34,197 nucleotides of DNA from an uncultured Verrucomicrobiales bacterium (GTDB taxonomy: Bacteria > Verrucomicrobiota > Verrucomicrobiia > Limisphaerales > Palsa-1400): assembly GCA_903898185.1 (NCBI GenBank), contig CAIUEN010000184.1:1-34197 (forward strand), in the 5' to 3' direction. Under the pieces are notes generated by a model that saw only the letters and a program-made list of their open reading frames with translations, was not told the DNA's origin and searched no databases. Every line of letters begins with the position of its first letter. The stretch's first letter is position 1. Positions 14,514 to 24,800 of the stretch are shown here, one piece after another. Both the position numbers and the translations under genes were made by a program.

Positions 14514-16562
14514 TTATTGAGCAGACTGAACGAGGTAAGACACTTCGAAGGCCTTGGTTAATCGCTCTTCCTGAACGCAAGTGGCCAGAGAAAACGGGCT
14601 GATCTCGTAGCGCTGGAAGATGTCCAAGCCACGGTCAAGGCTGATCTTCCAGCCCGTGTCGGTTGTAATACTCCGAGCGTGGAAGCCATCGGTGTTATCG
14701 TAGCTATATTCCAGACTTACACGCGAACCTGCGCACGACTCCTGAATCTTGCGCAGGTTATCTTCCTGTTCCACACATCGATCGGGATCACTTTTCGTCA
14801 ATACAACAACCTTGGTTTCCTCTCCCTCCGGCGTGAGCTCATGAATTAACTGCATGAATTCCATGAGGTTGCGGATTTGCCAGAAGGCTCGAATATACGG
14901 GTCTTGGACTGAAATCTGGCGGGCACCGCGAAGGTGAGCGGCGAAGAGTCGGCGAAATCCATAGCCCTTGCTGTTTTCCGGTACCACCAAGTGACCAGGC
15001 TTTGCCTTAACGCTGTCTTTCACCGTCGCGAATGGCGCGTCATGCTGATCGAGAGGCAATTCTTCTGATTGCTGTGGAGCTGTGGTTCGGTCATGGCGAA
15101 CAAGCGTTGGATACTGCTTTGCTTCGAGCGTTGTGACCTCTGTCTCCTTGTTCGATTCCAAATCGGTATAGCTGAACGTGACAGATGCAAACGTCTCATC
15201 GATTTTGAGAATCTGCTCCTTCACCCGGCGACGTCCCTCGAGCGCGAACGCCAAGATCTCTTCGGCTTCTTGTTTGGTGCTATTTTGATTGGGAAACAAG
15301 ACTTTCATCAGCCCGGAGAAGGTCTTTTGAACCCCATCGCGGTCGCGAGTCGTGATCTCGGAGTTGAGCGTGAAATGCTTTTGGTAGGCGTGAGAGAAAT
15401 CCTGATTGCGCAAGTGCCGAAGCACTTCTGCGAGGTAATCAACAATGAAGCCAAAGCCAGACGTAAAAAGCTCGGATCGCAAGGGGCTGGTCTCCCATCC
15501 CGCGTTGTAAAAATGAATGCGATCCAAAAAAGCAGGATCGATGTATTTATCCGGGAGCTCGTCGAAGAAGTTCGAGTGCTTCATCATATAGGGGACCGAC
15601 TTCCGGGTGTTCCCCATGAAAACCATGGAAGCTTCGGCGCCGAGCATTTCGATCCCTCGTGAAAAGCTCTTATTCGCCATGTAGTTCTTCATGATATCGA
15701 CAAGGTTTTTGTCGACCTTCTTGTCCTTGCCCGCGAATTCGTCGAAGCAAACACAATCCCAGTAACCCACGAGCCCAATCTTGCCACTGGCATTATTAAC
15801 GAAAAGCTTGGCGACCGTGATCTCGCCACCGGAGATGAGGATTCCGTGTGGTGAAAACTCGGAATAAATGTGCGATTTGCCCGTTCCTTTTGGGCCAAGC
15901 TCTATGAGGTTGTAATTCCGCTCACAGAATGGGATAAGGCGAACGAGCAGGAGGAGCTTTCCGCGACGGGAAAACATTTCTGGATTGAATCCCATGCTTT
16001 GGAGCAGAACATCCATCCATTCTTCCGTGGAAAACTCCTTGCGCGCGGTCAAAAACTGATCGACATCCACATGGGCAACTTGGATCGGTTTCAGGCTTTC
16101 CAGATGCCATGGTTCCTGCTTCACCTCTTCGACCGGCTGGTAGCTCAGCTCGGCAATACACCAAACACCCCCAACCAAGAGCTTTGGATGCTTCTTGATG
16201 TAATCTGAATCGACCTGCACCTTCCTCAAACCTAGATTTGTGAACTGGGCCTCATAGACGCCAGCCTTGTCATTGAGTTCCACTGTGACTTTGTCGATGA
16301 CCTTGTGGCGCCCTTTTTCCTTAATGGTCGACTTGATCAGTTCACTTTCGTTCCGGTGAACGAAATGTTTGGTAAGGATGTTTTTGACCGTTTCGATTCC
16401 GCTTTGGATCGAGGCTTCATCGTCTGTGGCGCAGTGCTGTCCAAGCAGGTATTCCAGCACGTAACTCGGAACGATGGCATTGCCTTTGATGGTCTTGGTC
16501 AGGTCCTTGTGAACGACCAGACCTGCAAAATACTTGTTAATCTTTTGGTCAAGTGACGTCAT
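14514..16562 (-). CDS. brxL: BrxL-like AAA+ protein with an MITD1-like C-terminal domain
   Basis: Residues 1-470 match BREX BrxL: LDQKINKYFAGLVVHKDLTK, VPSYVLEYLLG, EWMDVLLQSMGFNPE, Walker A GPKGTGKS at 223-230 with GILISGGEITVAKLF after it, CFDEFAG near 272-278, and ALEGRRRVKEQILKI. BrxL is an AAA+ ring ATPase that normally ends in a Lon-like protease domain. Here the Lon part is absent. Instead, residues about 535-670 read LFAAHLRGARQISVQDPYIR, QIRNLMEFM, VVVLTKSD, HARSITTDTGWKISLDRGLD and resemble the phospholipase-D-like C-terminal domain of the eukaryotic ESCRT protein MITD1. GAGGA lies six bases before the ATG. The gene is 15 bases after pglZ, as expected in a type 1 BREX order. The ATPase is likely active; the tail suggests lipid or protein binding rather than proteolysis. 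Confidence 0.9.
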   Translation of the reverse strand: MTSLDQKINKYFAGLVVHKDLTKTIKGNAIVPSYVLEYLLGQHCATDDEASIQSGIETVKNILTKHFVHRNESELIKSTIKEKGRHKVIDKVTVELNDKAGVYEAQFTNLGLRKVQVDSDYIKKHPKLLVGGVWCIAELSYQPVEEVKQEPWHLESLKPIQVAHVDVDQFLTARKEFSTEEWMDVLLQSMGFNPEMFSRRGKLLLLVRLIPFCERNYNLIELGPKGTGKSHIYSEFSPHGILISGGEITVAKLFVNNASGKIGLVGYWDCVCFDEFAGKDKKVDKNLVDIMKNYMANKSFSRGIEMLGAEASMVFMGNTRKSVPYMMKHSNFFDELPDKYIDPAFLDRIHFYNAGWETSPLRSELFTSGFGFIVDYLAEVLRHLRNQDFSHAYQKHFTLNSEITTRDRDGVQKTFSGLMKVLFPNQNSTKQEAEEILAFALEGRRRVKEQILKIDETFASVTFSYTDLESNKETEVTTLEAKQYPTLVRHDRTTAPQQSEELPLDQHDAPFATVKDSVKAKPGHLVVPENSKGYGFRRLFAAHLRGARQISVQDPYIRAFWQIRNLMEFMQLIHELTPEGEETKVVVLTKSDPDRCVEQEDNLRKIQESCAGSRVSLEYSYDNTDGFHARSITTDTGWKISLDRGLDIFQRYEISPFSLATCVQEERLTKAFEVSYLVQSAQ

Positions 16563-16577
16563 GTCATGTCCTCGTCA

Positions 16578-19094
16578 TTAAATATCGTCAAAATCGCTGT
16601 CGAAAGCCCTGCGCAGCTTGAAGGTGAATTCAAGATAGGTTGAGCACTGAGCTGTGCCTGGAATCAGCTCTTCAAGGCGCAAAAAAACTTCATGGCCGTT
16701 GAATTGGTCGGCCTCGCGACCAAAGACAAACTGTTCTCGACGCTCACGTTGGCGGGCGTCTTCCGCTTTGGAATCGAATTTGAGCGTTTTAGATTCGCTA
16801 ATGGGAATGCCCGTTCGAGAAACGAAGCAGGCTCGCAATTCACGCGGCAGGCACTTCTCCCCAACCGGCTCATTTTGCAGAAATGTAATCGTAACCTGGC
16901 CGGTGGTAATCTGTTGCCCACTGCGAACAATATCCACATCGACCCGGCCAACATCGCTGGTTCGCTCTTTCTTCACTTCAATCACCGGCAGAACGATCTC
17001 TTGGAGGGACGCGCCACCATGAACGAACCGGCTTCCGGAGCCTTTAAGACGCAACCGCTGTATCCCCTTTGGAATCGCAATTTTGAGATTACCGCCTAAT
17101 CCAAGTTCAGTCGCAGCAAACAGTCTCAAGCTCGGATCGTCTGATATTTCCGGTCCGACAATGAACCGGCGCTGATAATGGAGAGCCCCTGGCGGCTCAG
17201 CAATGGCCAGAAAATCACTTTCGGCAACCGGTTCGTGTTGGTAAATAAAGCCGTGGTCAGTAGTTACGATGAAGTGGCTGACGTTCATCGCCGCCGCCTT
17301 TTTTAAGAGTCGAACAACATCTTCGATGGCATCTTCAACCGCCGAGCAGGTCTTGTGCTCGGTGTCTCGTTTGTCGCCGATGGCATCAATGACGTCGTGA
17401 TAAACGAACACTACGTCATTAGAGCGCGCGAGTTCACGCCCATCGGTTTTGGAATTAAGGGCAAGAAAATCCTCAGCTGAAATGGCGGCTCCTTTGCCTT
17501 CGAAGTGTGTAGCGAGAATTTCGCCGCGAGATGTGGTTCCCGCCGTACTAATTCCGTCTGCGAGAACAACCTTGCCGTTAGGCGCGAATTCCAACACCCG
17601 ATGCGGTAACAGAGCTGCCATGCCGAGCTGCGTGTAAGAAGGCAACAGACCAAGAACAGGGCTGATTTCAGCCGTCCAACGATCTTCCCGCAAAATACGT
17701 TCCAGCAAGGCGCGTCCCGCTTCGAAGCGGAGCGCGTCGGAGACGATGACAAAAACTTTCTTCCCTTCCGAAAGGCGAGGCTGCACAAAACGAGAAATCA
17801 GGCTACGTTGGCTAGGGATTTCAGTACTGGCCCATTGAGGACAACGATCCATCCACTCCTGCCAACGTTGAGCCAACTTGCTCAAAAACTCGTTCACGTA
17901 AAGGCCTTCAACGCGGGATGCCAATTGTTCCAGGACGGCTGTCTGCGCCGATTCCGTGACGTGGAAGATAAAGTGTCGGTAGAGCTGATCAATGCGCCAC
18001 CAAGTAGAGGCATATTTGGTTAAACCTGCATCGAAAGACTCGATCGAGAGGTCTAATCTGGGCAAGGCTTCCAAGAACTCAGCCGCAACTGACAAGGCCC
18101 GGTAAAGCGAACGGATGCCCTTGTCGTGGCGCGCCCAATGAAGTTGCGAGCGGGTCTCGGCGCGTTGCCGCACTTCTGCTGGCGTGAGGGTGCCTTTGAC
18201 CAGTCCATCCCTCAAATCTGCCAGAATCCTGAAATCAATGCGGCGATAAGTTTCGTGTGTGAGCAGCGGCCGTACATCATCAACTTGATCAAGAGCGCCT
18301 TTAACGTTGAGCATGGTCTCGGCACGTTCCGACAAAGCTTCAAAGGTTGCCCGATACTCCTCGCTATCCTTCCAACGGTTCAGAAAGACCAGCGCCTGGC
18401 GTGGATCGAGCGTTGAACTGGCACCCAGTGGAGTAACCGCCCGGAACAAGCACAACACAAAATCCAGCAGGGATGGCGAGGGATTGACGTAACCAAAGTG
18501 CGTCGTCAGGTGTTTCCACAATGCCTTATAAAGACCGAATTTCTCCAACTGCACCCAGCGCTCGCTTTTGTTGCGAGCTAACTCACCGAGAAGGGTGAGC
18601 AGAATTGCATCAACCGTTGGTTCGGTTCGGCAGGCCACCGCTATCATTTTAGATCGAACCGTGGATTCGGTGTCGTCGGATTTGAGCCACTCTTTAAGTT
18701 TAGCAACCCGTTCGGCGTTGCGGAAAAACTCAAGATGCTGGGCTGTGAGGGTCTTGAACTCCGGCGGGAGACCAGCATCGATCAGGGCAAGCGAGGCCCG
18801 GTCGGGTGAAAAAGGCGGCCCATAGGCAAGCAACTGGTCCAGCAACCAGTTTTGGTTATCGGGGGGCTGGTGTTGACCACGGAAATAGAGCAGAAATTTT
18901 TGCAGTGGTTCGTCGCGTGCGATGCGGTGTTTCACCCCAAACTCATTATTTTGGACGGAAATTTTGACCACCTCCGGCAATTGAAGAGCGTCGAATTCCT
19001 GCTGCCAACCTGCGAGATCAGCATCATACCAAAAGACAATACGCTTCCGGGCGAATTCTTTTTCAAGGGCGCTTTGTATTTTTGCGGTGCTCAC
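16578..19094 (-). CDS. pglZ: BREX phosphatase-like protein PglZ
   Basis: This 838-residue protein has the length of BREX type 1 PglZ. It opens with the family's IVFWYDADLAGWQQEFDAL (residues 19-37), a helical middle follows, and the alkaline-phosphatase-superfamily core starts near residue 445. Metal and nucleophile positions are visible: SDALRFE at 452-458, the PSYTQLGMAALLPH segment with Thr488, YHDVIDAIGD at 565-574, TDHGF at 612-616 and HGG at 692-694. PglZ is essential for BREX defence and for host methylation in systems studied so far, probably as part of a complex with BrxB, BrxC and PglX. The frame starts with GTG at 19094, 21 bases after the helicase gene. All motifs are intact, in contrast to the broken brxC. 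Confidence 0.93.
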   Translation of the reverse strand: MSTAKIQSALEKEFARKRIVFWYDADLAGWQQEFDALQLPEVVKISVQNNEFGVKHRIARDEPLQKFLLYFRGQHQPPDNQNWLLDQLLAYGPPFSPDRASLALIDAGLPPEFKTLTAQHLEFFRNAERVAKLKEWLKSDDTESTVRSKMIAVACRTEPTVDAILLTLLGELARNKSERWVQLEKFGLYKALWKHLTTHFGYVNPSPSLLDFVLCLFRAVTPLGASSTLDPRQALVFLNRWKDSEEYRATFEALSERAETMLNVKGALDQVDDVRPLLTHETYRRIDFRILADLRDGLVKGTLTPAEVRQRAETRSQLHWARHDKGIRSLYRALSVAAEFLEALPRLDLSIESFDAGLTKYASTWWRIDQLYRHFIFHVTESAQTAVLEQLASRVEGLYVNEFLSKLAQRWQEWMDRCPQWASTEIPSQRSLISRFVQPRLSEGKKVFVIVSDALRFEAGRALLERILREDRWTAEISPVLGLLPSYTQLGMAALLPHRVLEFAPNGKVVLADGISTAGTTSRGEILATHFEGKGAAISAEDFLALNSKTDGRELARSNDVVFVYHDVIDAIGDKRDTEHKTCSAVEDAIEDVVRLLKKAAAMNVSHFIVTTDHGFIYQHEPVAESDFLAIAEPPGALHYQRRFIVGPEISDDPSLRLFAATELGLGGNLKIAIPKGIQRLRLKGSGSRFVHGGASLQEIVLPVIEVKKERTSDVGRVDVDIVRSGQQITTGQVTITFLQNEPVGEKCLPRELRACFVSRTGIPISESKTLKFDSKAEDARQRERREQFVFGREADQFNGHEVFLRLEELIPGTAQCSTYLEFTFKLRRAFDSDFDDI

Positions 19095-19115
19095 GGTGGA
19101 AATATCATTGTGCTT

Positions 19116-21812
19116 TTAGGTTAGAATGCGAGTCGTTTGTGATCCGGAAGCGACGATGCCGAGCAATTCCAGTTCCGGCTGTCGGAACGGGATATCCAGG
19201 GAAGGAAGCGCTCGCCTCAATAAGGTCTCAGCTTGGATCAATATCTCTTTGTCTCCTGGTGGGAGCTCATTTGGAGCGGTTTCGATATCAGCAGGGAACT
19301 TGATCGTGGATGAAATCGTGTTCAGGGATTGGAGAACTTGCCAGTCTTTGAGAAGCTGAAAGCCTTGTGCATCGTGAGCGACCCCCAGAACAATCGACTT
19401 TGGTTGAGCCGGGTTCCCAGTAACCCGATCATAGCTACGAAAAACCAGCAACAAGCCCGCTTCGGGGGTCATCGGTTGCGAAGCATAAGCTTCGGGCAAA
19501 AGGCAGGCTTGTTCCAAAGCTGTATCAAATAGCCGACTCCCAATTCCAAGAAGGGTCCCCTTTTTATGCGAAGCCGATTTTCGGTTGAAATGCACATCTT
19601 CATAGCGAGCTCTCAATCCGGGTGTTTTCTGCCATGAATCTGGGGTCTTGAAGGCCAACTGCCCCTCAATTTCAGTCACTTGGCGACGATTGTGGCGCAT
19701 AGAGAGCCGGAAGAATGGTGCCAAATCGGGTAGATCAAGCTTGGGGACTTTGTCCGAAACCTGTGCGAAATCGAAATGCTGAGCGTGCCCGAGCAGGTCC
19801 TGAACCACCCGAACCGCATCCTCTCCACCCATTTGCCCCGTTTGTTCGTTAAACCAGTCTTCTAGTTTTGCGCGCGGAACTTGGTCGGCTGTGGCGAAAA
19901 CCGCATCGAGCATGCCGGGGCGGGCAATACCAAGAACCAGCTGATGCAGATCTTCCGGTTCCTCGGCAACGGCGTTAATGGAGCGCCTAATTCGTTCCAA
20001 TTTCTCATTTAAGAGCGTCCAGATGCGAGATTCAACAGTATCAGGGTTCTGAAAAAGCATCACTTTGACCACCTCTTGCTGGCCAATGCGATTGAGGCGC
20101 CCGACGCGTTGATGGAGACGCATGGGATTCCACGGGAGATCGACATGGATCAACCGCGAACAGCGTTCTTGAAGATCAATGCCCTCACCAGCCGCTTCCG
20201 TCGAGACCAGAAAGCGAACCTTGCCCGAATTGAAGCGGTCTTTGGCAGACTGTCTCGACTCACGAAGTGCTTTCAGAGTGCCGGTCGGAGTGACTACGCT
20301 CGGGAGAGCTTCATCACCGTTGATGAAAGAGGCGCTATTGTCTCCAAAGTTTTGCCAGAGTGCAGCCAAGAGTACAGCCTGCGTCACCTTGTATTCCGTG
20401 AAAAACAGCACGGACTCCCCAGGCGGCAGTTGGCGCACACGAGTGATAATGGCTTCGATCTTGGTCTCGACGGTGACTTTATCAGCGGTTGCGATGAGTT
20501 CGGCCAAACGCGCGCACTCGTTATTCATCAATTCGAGATAAAGCGTGACGATCTCGTTCTCAACAATCGGGTTGATCGCGTCAGGATCGTCACCGTAGCG
20601 GGCCAGACGTTTGGCGGCATCCTCGGCAGGCGGCAATTTACCCTGTATTTTGGCGGCAAGATCAGTAAGCTTCTTTAGACGTTTCTGCAATGCACTCCGA
20701 ACTGCTGCCACCGAGCTAGACGCCAGCTTTTGTAGCGCAATCAACACCAGCATGACGGTACGGCCCCGATCTCCTTGCAAGCCCGATGCGTATGCTTGGC
20801 CAGAGGCGATGAACTCCGTCATCGTCTTATAAAAGATGTCTTCTTCTGAATTGTAACGGTAAGGAACGGTTGTGGTCTGTGGCTCTTTAAACAGGCGTTC
20901 GCCTCGAAGATTGGTAACGTGATACTTGTTGTTTCTGACCAAAGCTTCTGGCAGTCGTGCCAATTGAGGTTCGACTGGCTTGCGGGGATCGAACAAGTCG
21001 GGACGAACCAAAGACATAAGTGCCAGAAAGCCGAAGTGCTTGCCGCGGTGAGGTGTCCCGGTAAAAAACAGCAACGATCGAAGCCGATCTGCCTCCTGCA
21101 ATTTCTTGATCAAGCGGTGCGCTAGAGTCATGCCGGACGCCTCATCGACGTTAAGGTGATGCGCTTCATCGACAATGATCAGGTCCCAAGGATCTGTTTG
21201 GAGCATGCGATCATGGCGCCCATCCTTATCCTCTCGCAATGTGTGAAAAGACGCGACTACGTTGGTGTTGAGCTTCCAGAAATCCAAACGGCCAGAGTCC
21301 TGATCAGGAAGGTATGCGGCCGTGCGTATATCGAACATTTCAAAAAGCCTCTTTTGCCACTGCTCAACTAAAGAGGCAGGACAAAGAATAAGAAGACGAT
21401 GAATTAGACCCAGATGAAACAGACGCCAAAGAATCAGCCCTGCTTCGATTGTCTTGCCCAAACCAACATCGTCGGCAACGACCCATCGCACCGGCCATCG
21501 TTCCGTAACCTTTCGACATACCCAAAGTTGATGTGGATACAAATCGATTCGACTCGGCGAAAAGACGCCCCAACTGTCATTGACGGCGCGAATGGTTTCT
21601 CCAAGTAGGCGGAGCACCACCGGCGAAGCGTGAGCCGGTTGGCCCTGGAGGTAAGCATCAGCAGCCGACCGTAAAAACGTCAACTCACGGGTCAGACATT
21701 CCTCAATTCCGCGCGAGAAGCGCACCAGCGTCGTGTCGCCTTTCGAGTATTCGACAACGCCACGACCAAAGGTCGAATGATTAACAGGGGAGCCTGGAAT
21801 TAGTGGGTTCAT
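19116..21812 (-). CDS. SNF2-type helicase of the BREX locus
   Basis: This is an 898-residue superfamily 2 helicase of SNF2/RapA character. A small N-terminal beta domain (PGSPVNHSTFGRGVVEY) precedes DLYPHQLWV. Walker A is DVGLGKT at 115-121, the DEAH box is at 215-218 (IIVDEAHHL), and FFTGTPHRG follows. The second RecA lobe contains FFTEYKVTQAVLL, VSTEAAGEGIDLQ and the arginine-finger motif HQRVGRLNRIGQ. The remaining third is unrecognised and may bind DNA or a partner. Several BREX types (3 and 5) and DISARM carry an SNF2-like helicase (BrxHII, DrmD), but canonical type 1 BREX does not. I therefore leave the symbol blank. It starts five bases after the giant sacsin-like gene and ends 21 bases before pglZ, so it belongs to the same unit. 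Confidence 0.9.
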   Translation of the reverse strand: MNPLIPGSPVNHSTFGRGVVEYSKGDTTLVRFSRGIEECLTRELTFLRSAADAYLQGQPAHASPVVLRLLGETIRAVNDSWGVFSPSRIDLYPHQLWVCRKVTERWPVRWVVADDVGLGKTIEAGLILWRLFHLGLIHRLLILCPASLVEQWQKRLFEMFDIRTAAYLPDQDSGRLDFWKLNTNVVASFHTLREDKDGRHDRMLQTDPWDLIIVDEAHHLNVDEASGMTLAHRLIKKLQEADRLRSLLFFTGTPHRGKHFGFLALMSLVRPDLFDPRKPVEPQLARLPEALVRNNKYHVTNLRGERLFKEPQTTTVPYRYNSEEDIFYKTMTEFIASGQAYASGLQGDRGRTVMLVLIALQKLASSSVAAVRSALQKRLKKLTDLAAKIQGKLPPAEDAAKRLARYGDDPDAINPIVENEIVTLYLELMNNECARLAELIATADKVTVETKIEAIITRVRQLPPGESVLFFTEYKVTQAVLLAALWQNFGDNSASFINGDEALPSVVTPTGTLKALRESRQSAKDRFNSGKVRFLVSTEAAGEGIDLQERCSRLIHVDLPWNPMRLHQRVGRLNRIGQQEVVKVMLFQNPDTVESRIWTLLNEKLERIRRSINAVAEEPEDLHQLVLGIARPGMLDAVFATADQVPRAKLEDWFNEQTGQMGGEDAVRVVQDLLGHAQHFDFAQVSDKVPKLDLPDLAPFFRLSMRHNRRQVTEIEGQLAFKTPDSWQKTPGLRARYEDVHFNRKSASHKKGTLLGIGSRLFDTALEQACLLPEAYASQPMTPEAGLLLVFRSYDRVTGNPAQPKSIVLGVAHDAQGFQLLKDWQVLQSLNTISSTIKFPADIETAPNELPPGDKEILIQAETLLRRALPSLDIPFRQPELELLGIVASGSQTTRILT

Positions 21813-21817
21813 GCGAT

Positions 21818-24800
21818 CTACGGGGTATAGTTCTGAGGTGCAGAATCCAGTTTTTCGTCATCCGAGGACACAGTCTCAAACACAACATCCAACACCCTTG
21901 CACGCAGTTGGGAATCCTCCGCCAAGAATTGAAGCGGCAGATCGAAGCAGTGGTTGAAGGTGGGATCCAACCCAAGGTCCTTGGCCAAGCTTTTGAGACC
22001 CGAGAAAATTACCTCCGATGCTGCCGCGCCAGGCAGTCCTTCGGGGAGACCAAACAGTTGCGTACAAAGCCTCCGAACTTTGCGGATGGGAGTGAAAGCA
22101 AAGCGGTAACCATTTGGATTCGTTAGGCGTCCCAGCCGGTACAGTTCGCGAAGGAGTTGGCAAGTGCCCATGCCGAGCATTCCTCCTAACGGCGGGGCGT
22201 CAATGCCGGTACCCCTCAAACTCGGATTCGCTTTCGGACTGAAAACCATGTTGAAGGACTCGGGCTGGGTCGAAATTTCCGCTGATCGTAGAGAATAGAG
22301 GAACGACTCTAAGTTTCGCGCCACCGCATAAAACGCGACAAACTGGCGCATTTGAAAGTGGTATTGAGTGTTTTGAATAAATGAATTGAGATAGTAATCC
22401 AGCGCTACCAACAATTTGTCTGGTTCTGTTGAGACGCTTGCGAAAACGTCCAGCCAGTTGTCTGCGACCAAAAAACGACTAAAACTTTGATCTCGGCCGA
22501 TTCTGTTGAACCCAAGGGGTAGCAAGGCAGCTTGGATGAACAGAATAAGCCAGCGCGATTCGGCGGAAGGCTGCAACACTTCATTCCAGTCGTCATCACC
22601 TGCCCATGGCAGTTTTCCAGGAAATCCAGATGGATAGGTCTTTTCCTCGTAGCGTGCTTCCCACGACTTCTGTTCTCGTCTCCACCACTCAGAGATCAGC
22701 CGGAAAGCGACTTTGGCAGGCATGACCTGAGTGGCTGGAATTTCCACCAGGATTGGGGGTAAGGGAAACAAAGGCTGAGTCCAAACCTCCCCTTTAAAAA
22801 ACTTCCGCTCTAGTTCGCTTTGGTCTCCGACAGGCAGGTTACAAAACGTCGCCGTGGATCGCTTGGTATCGAGCCAAGCTTTTTGGAGCTGGTCGGCGAG
22901 TTGTTGTCCCAACTCACCGTGGATCAGATATTGAAAGACAGCAGCGAGCTGGCTTGGCGACGACGCTCGCGCCCAATCGGCTAGCATTACCGCATTGGCG
23001 GTAAGCTGTCCACGGGCCTTCACGAAGAAGCGAAGCGCGATGTCCGAGTAACCAGGAGAAAGAACTGCCGAATCGGGAGCGAAAGCTGCCCGAAGCGGTT
23101 CGTCCTTTTCAATCAGATCAACAAGGGGACGGTTACATACCAAATTCGTTACAGAATAGTAGGCGCTGTTTTTCGCGAGTAGCTTAATTTGTTCAAGCCA
23201 CTTGTTAAGAGATTCCACTTCGAGAGTGTAAGGGGTGTTCGCCCCAAGGACGGCTTTGCATTCCAAGAAAAGCGCACCAATTCGGTCCCCAATATGTTGG
23301 TCGACCTCGAATTTTGATCCTATCTCGACAGCAAGCACGCTCTGTAGGGTGATATTCCTTAGGGGTTGAACACACTTTGTTAGTTGGAGGAACCTGTCTA
23401 TATCAGCATGAACTGTTTGGTTTGCCGGGAAAGCATTCTGGACCGACGCCCAGTTTGCGATTTGGTCAAAGCAACCGTTGGCTTTTTCAGCGAGCAGACC
23501 TGAGATGCAGAACTTCACCTCTCCACATTTGACCAGTCTCAAATACGGTCCCGGCAATGCGTTTGGCATAGCAGCGCGTTGCTGGATTAGTCGCCGCACC
23601 GCGCCTGCGACCGTACCCCACGCTAGCCAGCCAAGCACTTGCCCACCGTCTCTCAGGTCTTCCCACTTTAGAACCGGAGAGCTTCGGGTCATTTCGATCC
23701 AAAACTGATGCCACCAAGTTACGGCGTTGGCGCCTGTGTGCAGTCCGAGTTGCTCTGCAAGGCGGTCCCAGTCTGTGTCTGTCTTGTCGAAAAGTTCGAC
23801 GAGTGCATGTCCCCATGCAACTGCTGATTCCGTCGCAATATCACGGTTCTCGGTATTCAATGCGAGTCGCTGACGTCCCGCATCAGGCTTAAATGGAGCG
23901 TTTAATGCCCAACGCAGTTCAGAATGCTCGCTGGTCGGTGCTGTTATCCAAAGTTGGGGAAATTCGGGTGGTAACGATGAGATCCCGTTTCCCTCCAATC
24001 GTAAAAGCACAGTGGCTGGACGCTTGTCCATGGGAATGGGGCATCGAAATGCCAAGCAGTCCAATGTGCCCACTTGGATCCGGTTGATTCGGCCTGTTTC
24101 GGTTAGTGGCGTTTCAATGTTAGTGAACGTCAAGCTGCCCTCGCGTTCGAAAACGACCGTGCGTATGTTCCGAGAAAAAACTGTCAGCAGTGGAGCTATG
24201 CATTCGAACCGATCCATGGCTTTAAGAAGGTCCGTAACCTCTTCACCCGCCCAATTGAGACGGATGGCTGTGGTGGTGGCGGTATGGCCGCCGGAAACCA
24301 CCATGGCATTGTGACGCATTTCTTCGGCTACCAGTGGCTTGAGCGGTACGGGGAAGAATCCACCTCGAATCTCGAATGCGAGGCGTCCGCTGATAACCTC
24401 CGGCTGTTCAGCCACAAAAAAAACGCTTTTGAAGCCTAAGCCGAATCGGCCCGTGACCACCAATGGCAAATTTGTAGATCCAACTCCTTTATCCGAAAAG
24501 TTGAGTGTCAACATTTTTTGGAGATCTTGGTCAAATCCACGTCTCTCGCCACCTGTAAACCCTGGACAAGAATGCTGATTGATTGGACGGCCCCAATGAA
24601 AAAACTCCAAAGTGCAGTTATCGGAATTGAACCTCAACACGAACTTGTCCTCCCCAGCCAACAGGCCTCCTCTCATTTCTTCGAGCTCTGCGACTGCGTC
24701 GTCCGCGTTTTGGAATATTTCGAGTGCGACGGAGCCCATGTGGTAATCGTAGTCTGACATCTTGCACCGTATTGCGGATACCAAAGTCTGTCGGACGATA

